A stretch of DNA of 43,004 bases from assembly GCA_902784165.1 (NCBI GenBank), contig CACZTL010000100.1:1-43004 (forward strand), given 5' to 3'. This stretch comes from an uncultured Lachnospiraceae bacterium (GTDB lineage Bacteria > Bacillota > Clostridia > Lachnospirales > Lachnospiraceae). Position numbers and translations under genes: made by a program. The notes beneath the pieces were generated by a model. That model was not told the DNA's origin. It made no database searches and worked only from the letters and a program-made list of their open reading frames with translations. Below, piece by piece: positions 41,276 to 43,004 of this stretch (position 1 is its first letter; each line of letters opens with the position of its first letter).

Positions 41276-42571
41276 TTATTTTACACTCTGAATCCATTCA
41301 CCTGCAAGATACAATGGTACATTTGTCATCCAATCCTGTTCTCTGTAACCCGACATCGAAAATCTGACCGGCTTCAAAAGATCATTTTCCATATACAGCG
41401 TTTTTAAACACTTCGATCTTAAGTTTTCTTCAGCTTTTACTTCGATGGGGTATACGCTTTCTTTCTGTATAACAAAGTCTATCTCCAAGGTGGATCTTTC
41501 TCTTGAATAATAATAAGGATTCAGACCCCTTACTATCATTTCCTGGGCAACATATTGCTCTGTAAATGCTCCCTTATACTCGGAAAAGTAATTTTCTCCT
41601 GTAAAAACTTCTCGTGCTGTTACATCGCTCATAGCCCCTAAAAGTCCAAGATCACTTATAAACAGCTTAAATGCCGAGAAATCCTCATAAAACTTCAATG
41701 GTCTTTCTACTTTTTTAATTCTGGGAATTTTATACAGCAAACCGGCATTGATTAACCACTGTATTGCATCTTCAAAATCTTTTGCCCTGCTTCCCTTTTT
41801 TAGGGCTCCGTAAATGAATTTTTTATTTTCTTTTGAAAGCTGGGCAGGTATGGAGTTCCAGACCATGATAACCTTAGGTAATATTTCAGAAGGCAAATGT
41901 TTAGAAAAATCTCTCTCATAATCTCGAAGAATGCGGTTTTGGATATCTCTAACATTTTTAAAATCCTGTCCGCTAATATATTCGGAAACAACTTCGGGCA
42001 TTCCTCCGACATAATAATACTGCCTTAACAAATCTTCAAGGGTACCGGACAATGCATTTAAGTCGTTCCAATTATGTTCCGTGATGTAAGACACAAGCAT
42101 TTCATTGCCGCCTGCCGCAATAAACTCCCCAAATGACATGGGGTACATCTTCAATTCATGAACCTTTCCGACGGGAAACCCACTGCCTCCATGCAGACTG
42201 ATTCCCAAAAGACTGCCTGCCACGATAATATGATATTCCGGGGCATCTTCGTAAAAATATTTAAGCGCTGTAAGTGCCAACGGCACCTCTTGAACCTCGT
42301 CCAAAATAATCAATGTTTCGTCAGGTTTAATTGTTACATTTGAAATAGCTGAAAATATGCGAATCAATCTCTCAATATTAAAATCCTTAAATGCATTTTT
42401 CATTTCCGTCATCTTATCGCAGTTTATGTATGCCATGCTTTTATATTCATTGGTTCCGAACTCTTTAATTATCCATGTTTTACCAACCTGTCTGGCTCCG
42501 TCAATGATTAAAGGCTTTCTGTTTTTATTTCTTTTCCACGCCAAAAGCTTTTTATAAATATCTCTCTTCAT
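41276..42571 (-). CDS. AAA_14/DUF4143 ATPase with C-terminal nuclease-like domain
   Basis: This 431-aa protein belongs to the AAA_14 plus DUF4143 family, common and multi-copy in gut bacteria, of unknown cellular role. It has Walker A DGARQVGKTW (Lys31, Thr32), Walker B LIILDEVQE (Asp91, Glu92) and sensor-like IVAGSLLG, then a winged-helix-like middle part. The C-terminal DUF4143 contains EIDFV and PIEVKAEE, resembling the PD-(D/E)XK nuclease fold; whether it cuts DNA is unproven. It is isolated, on the opposite strand, and flanked by repeats. The start at 42571 follows AGGTGATGATTT. Confidence 0.9.
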   Translation of the reverse strand: MKRDIYKKLLAWKRNKNRKPLIIDGARQVGKTWIIKEFGTNEYKSMAYINCDKMTEMKNAFKDFNIERLIRIFSAISNVTIKPDETLIILDEVQEVPLALTALKYFYEDAPEYHIIVAGSLLGISLHGGSGFPVGKVHELKMYPMSFGEFIAAGGNEMLVSYITEHNWNDLNALSGTLEDLLRQYYYVGGMPEVVSEYISGQDFKNVRDIQNRILRDYERDFSKHLPSEILPKVIMVWNSIPAQLSKENKKFIYGALKKGSRAKDFEDAIQWLINAGLLYKIPRIKKVERPLKFYEDFSAFKLFISDLGLLGAMSDVTAREVFTGENYFSEYKGAFTEQYVAQEMIVRGLNPYYYSRERSTLEIDFVIQKESVYPIEVKAEENLRSKCLKTLYMENDLLKPVRFSMSGYREQDWMTNVPLYLAGEWIQSVK

Positions 42572-42625
42572 AAATCATCACCTATATATTAACCGCAAAT
42601 CTGAGCTATCGTTTTGTATCGTAGT

Positions 42626-42654
42626 ATTATACATTTTTACAAGCGATATTTCAA
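42626..42654 (-). promoter_or_regulatory. Promoter of the AAA_14 ATPase gene
   Basis: On the - strand TTGAAA (42654-42649), a 17-bp spacer and TATAAT (42631-42626) make a good SigA promoter, 55 bp upstream of the start codon. The spacer contains one copy of a repeated 21-bp word. Confidence 0.75.
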
Positions 42655-42717
42655 CTAATTAATACATTTATAATAGTGAAGTTTGAAAGAATCATTACAT
42701 TTTTACAAGCGATATTT
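42631..42717. repeat. Direct repeat pair over the ATPase promoter
   Basis: ACATTTTTACAAGCGATATTT occurs at 42631-42651 and again at 42697-42717, a spacing of 66 bp. The first copy fills the promoter spacer; the second is upstream of -35. Two identical sites in this position look like an operator for a regulator, possibly the ATPase itself, but this is inference. Confidence 0.7.
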
Positions 42718-43004
42718 AAGACAGGTTGTAGCAGTGGTCAATTGCAAACCGAAGCTCCGGTTTGCAAAACTAACTGCCGGAATTGATTTTTTTGCAAAAT
42801 ATATTTCCGGAATCGTACCTTGAAAACAGAAGTAAGTTTTACAAAAACCGGTCAAACCGGAAATAAGTATTACAAAGCTTGCGTTTAGTCATGCAAACCC
42901 ATTGATTTCGGACTCTAGAGGCTGTACAATCAAGATGTGATTCTTATTTCTGGGCATGACAAACTAGAGATATCGGCTTCGTTTGCTTGTTTGCAAGGGA
43001 AACT
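42718..43004. other. Non-coding right end with short palindromes
   Basis: I see no gene here. GCAAACCG (42744-42751) and CGGTTTGC (42758-42765) form a hairpin, TTTGCAAA-like and CCGGAA words recur, and AAACCGG is repeated nearby (about 42845-42860). TAAGTTTTACAAA and TAAGTATTACAAA occur about 31 bp apart. The stretch may be the flank of an adjacent locus beyond the window. Confidence 0.4.

Noticed and set aside
41276..42571. Toxin or defence island at the right end
   Set aside because: Only one AAA_14/DUF4143 gene is present with no second component or integrase; the family is widespread outside defence loci.

Overview
The window reads as chromosomal DNA of a low-to-mid GC, Gram-positive anaerobe of the class Clostridia, most likely a Lachnospiraceae member. 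The support is a Bacillus-type large SRP RNA, a SCIFF six-cysteine peptide with its radical SAM maturase, the [FeFe]-hydrogenase maturase HydE, an archaeal-type (type 3) prolyl-tRNA synthetase, DUF4358 and DHHW surface-polymer genes, choline-binding-type wall repeats and AGGAGG ribosome binding sites. No phage, plasmid or CRISPR locus is visible. The assignment rests on gene content alone.

Layout. (1) 1-5740: SRP RNA, then a run of + strand envelope genes: transglutaminase-like lipoprotein, SGNH hydrolase, DUF4358 protein, MBOAT acyltransferase and DHHW protein, resembling an exported-polymer O-acylation cassette. (2) 5842-9510: hydE, a wall-binding-repeat L,D-transpeptidase, and a C39-peptidase-like gene on the - strand that lacks an in-frame start. 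(3) 9767-15845: a four-gene operon with a clear promoter: polyprenyl-phosphate-type GT2, two large multi-span GT-C-like proteins and an acyltransferase; probably an extracytoplasmic glycan-decoration system. (4) 15945-20513: sugar nucleotidyltransferase, the rpsF-ssb-rpsR operon, a DUF4428/SHOCT protein and ilvE. (5) 20523-24250: GlfT-like galactofuranosyltransferase, UDP-galactopyranose mutase, D-2-hydroxyacid dehydrogenase and an unrecognised conserved protein. (6) 24255-30371: rqcP, divIC, tilS, ftsH, a membrane protein and proS, a shortened version of the Bacillus yabO-ftsH neighbourhood without the sporulation genes. (7) 30470-33209 (- strand): an L,D-transpeptidase behind a structured leader, and a thioredoxin-reductase-like flavoprotein whose NAD(P)H motif is not recognisable. 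(8) 33527-36266: nitroreductase-like protein and infC-rpmI-rplT with an attenuator-like leader and an AUU start for infC. (9) 36281-40891: SCIFF peptide, SCIFF maturase, recJ and a geranylgeranyl-reductase-like flavoprotein. (10) 40892-43004: repeats and a - strand AAA_14/DUF4143 ATPase with repeated promoter sequences.

The commonest theme is the cell envelope: surface-polymer acylation, galactofuranose, lipid-linked sugar transfer and two L,D-transpeptidases. The most striking non-coding feature is a dispersed family of REPIN-like palindromes built on GGGACAGTCCCTTTGTGTCA, with four complete copies, several half copies, and a diverged cluster built on GGGGACGCTGCTTTTGT. The ribosomal proteins L20 and S18 carry long low-complexity charged extensions at opposite ends. 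These, the two glycan cassettes, the motif-deficient flavoprotein and the leader upstream of the - strand L,D-transpeptidase are the items most worth a second look.
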